Shown: positions 31,204 to 31,786 of the stretch, piece by piece | How the letters are laid out: every line of letters begins with the position of its first letter | Position numbering within the stretch: the first letter of the stretch is position 1 | From: Pseudomonadota bacterium | GTDB taxonomy: Bacteria; Pseudomonadota; Gammaproteobacteria; Xanthomonadales; Xanthomonadaceae | Length of the DNA stretch: 31,786 nt | Direction: 5' to 3' | Assembly (NCBI GenBank): GCA_023444765.1 | Contig: JAEXLY010000328.1 | Coordinates: 1 to 31,786, forward strand | Notes under the pieces: model-generated | Database searches by the model: none | What the model was told of the DNA's origin: nothing | What the model saw: the letters and a program-made list of their open reading frames with translations, nothing else | Program-made: the position numbers and the translations under genes

Positions 31204-31786
31204 ATGAGCAAACGTTACGACCAGCGCTATTTCGACACCTGGTACCGCCGCCGCGGCATCGGCGGCGCGCAGCGTCTGGCGCGCAAGGTGGCGCTGGCCG
31301 TGGCCACCGCCGAATACCACCTCGAACGTCCGCTGCGCACGGTGCTCGACATCGGCTGCGGCGAAGGCGCCTGGCGCGCGCCCCTGCTGCGGCTGCGGCC
31401 GAAGGCGCAGTACCGGGGCTTCGACAGCAGCGAGTACGCCATCGCCCGCTACGGCGCACGCCGCAACCTGCACCTGGCGCGGTTCTCCGACTTCGCCAGC
31501 CTGCGCCCCTGCCCGCCGGTGGACCTGCTGGTGTGCAGCGACGTGATGCACTACCTGCCGCTGAAGGAGCTCGACCGCGGCCTGCCCGGCCTGGCCGGGC
31601 TCTGCGGCGGCGTGGCGTTCCTCGAATGCTTCGCCCGCGAGGACGAGACCGAGGGCGACGAGGACGGGTTCCAGGCCCGTCCGGCCGCCTTCTACCGGCG
31701 CCGGTTCCAGGCGCTGGGCCTGCGCCAGGTCGGCTCGCACTGCTGGCTGTCCCCCGCCCTGTCCGCCGGCGCGGCCGCCCTGGAGC
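31204..31786 (+). CDS. Class I SAM-dependent methyltransferase, 3' end missing
   Basis: An ORF open from ATG 31204 to the right edge (194 codons, no stop). The SAM-binding motif VLDIGCGEGAWRAPLL lies near residues 46-61. It is followed by GFDSSEYAI (motif II with the acidic residue that binds the ribose), then DLLVCSDVMHYLP (motif IV) near 110-122 and a later FLECFAREDE. These place it in the class I methyltransferase fold, similar to small-molecule or Methyltransf_25/11 types. The substrate is unknown. It is divergently oriented from hemJ. Confidence 0.85.
   Translation, partial: MSKRYDQRYFDTWYRRRGIGGAQRLARKVALAVATAEYHLERPLRTVLDIGCGEGAWRAPLLRLRPKAQYRGFDSSEYAIARYGARRNLHLARFSDFASLRPCPPVDLLVCSDVMHYLPLKELDRGLPGLAGLCGGVAFLECFAREDETEGDEDGFQARPAAFYRRRFQALGLRQVGSHCWLSPALSAGAAALE

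Overview
The window is about 31.8 kb of very GC-rich, densely coding proteobacterial chromosome. The gene content (outer-membrane phospholipase A, paired M16 zinc-type peptidases, 7TM-GGDEF protein, HemJ, ECF sigma with a DUF4097 protein, Tat/Sec-exported sugar enzymes) fits Xanthomonadaceae/Lysobacteraceae (Luteimonas- or Lysobacter-like). The taxon is inferred from gene style, not from a marker gene. No rRNA, tRNA, IS element, prophage or CRISPR was seen.

Layout. 1-3400: the 3' part of a phospholipase A gene (pldA), a PLD-family cardiolipin synthase gene interrupted by one in-frame amber codon, and a membrane fatty-acid hydroxylase/sterol desaturase-type protein. 3431-5705 (minus): a glutathione S-transferase and a class I fumarase. 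5913-18835: a sugar-catabolic regulon, the most interesting part of the window. 19019-21055: ECF sigma factor, small membrane protein (probable anti-sigma) and exported DUF4097 solenoid protein. 21278-22576: small membrane protein and BASS-family transporter. 22707-25515 (minus): inactive and active M16 peptidase subunits, with a clear rho-independent terminator. 25609-26937 (minus): a glutamate/dicarboxylate-type symporter with altered cation-site residues. 27179-30602: lipoprotein alkaline phosphatase and 7TM-GGDEF protein. 30673-31125 (minus): HemJ. 31204-end: a methyltransferase cut by the window edge.

The sugar regulon has two arms pointing at each other. The left arm (plus strand, 7023-14524) encodes a cytosolic TIM-barrel isomerase/epimerase, a NupG-type MFS permease, a Gfo/Idh/MocA oxidoreductase, an exported fusion of a TIM barrel with a DUF1080 (3-keto-disaccharide hydrolase) domain, a GMC flavoprotein, and a Tat-signal gluconate-dehydrogenase-subunit-3 protein. 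The right arm (minus strand, 18534-14600) encodes a Tat-exported TIM-barrel protein, a second GMC flavoprotein, a second Tat subunit 3 and a stand-alone exported DUF1080 hydrolase. A LacI-family repressor (5913-6926) is divergent from the left arm. The same palindrome, TGCAATCGATTGCA, stands in front of both arms, 11.8 kb apart, which argues for one regulon.

The working model is a periplasmic 3-keto-glycoside pathway. GMC/subunit 3 dehydrogenases oxidise a glycoside at C3, DUF1080 and TIM-barrel enzymes cleave the 3-keto-glycoside, the permease imports the product, and the Gfo/Idh/MocA and cytosolic TIM-barrel enzymes return it to central metabolism. The families and architecture are visible in the sequence; the substrate and the exact chemistry are inferred.
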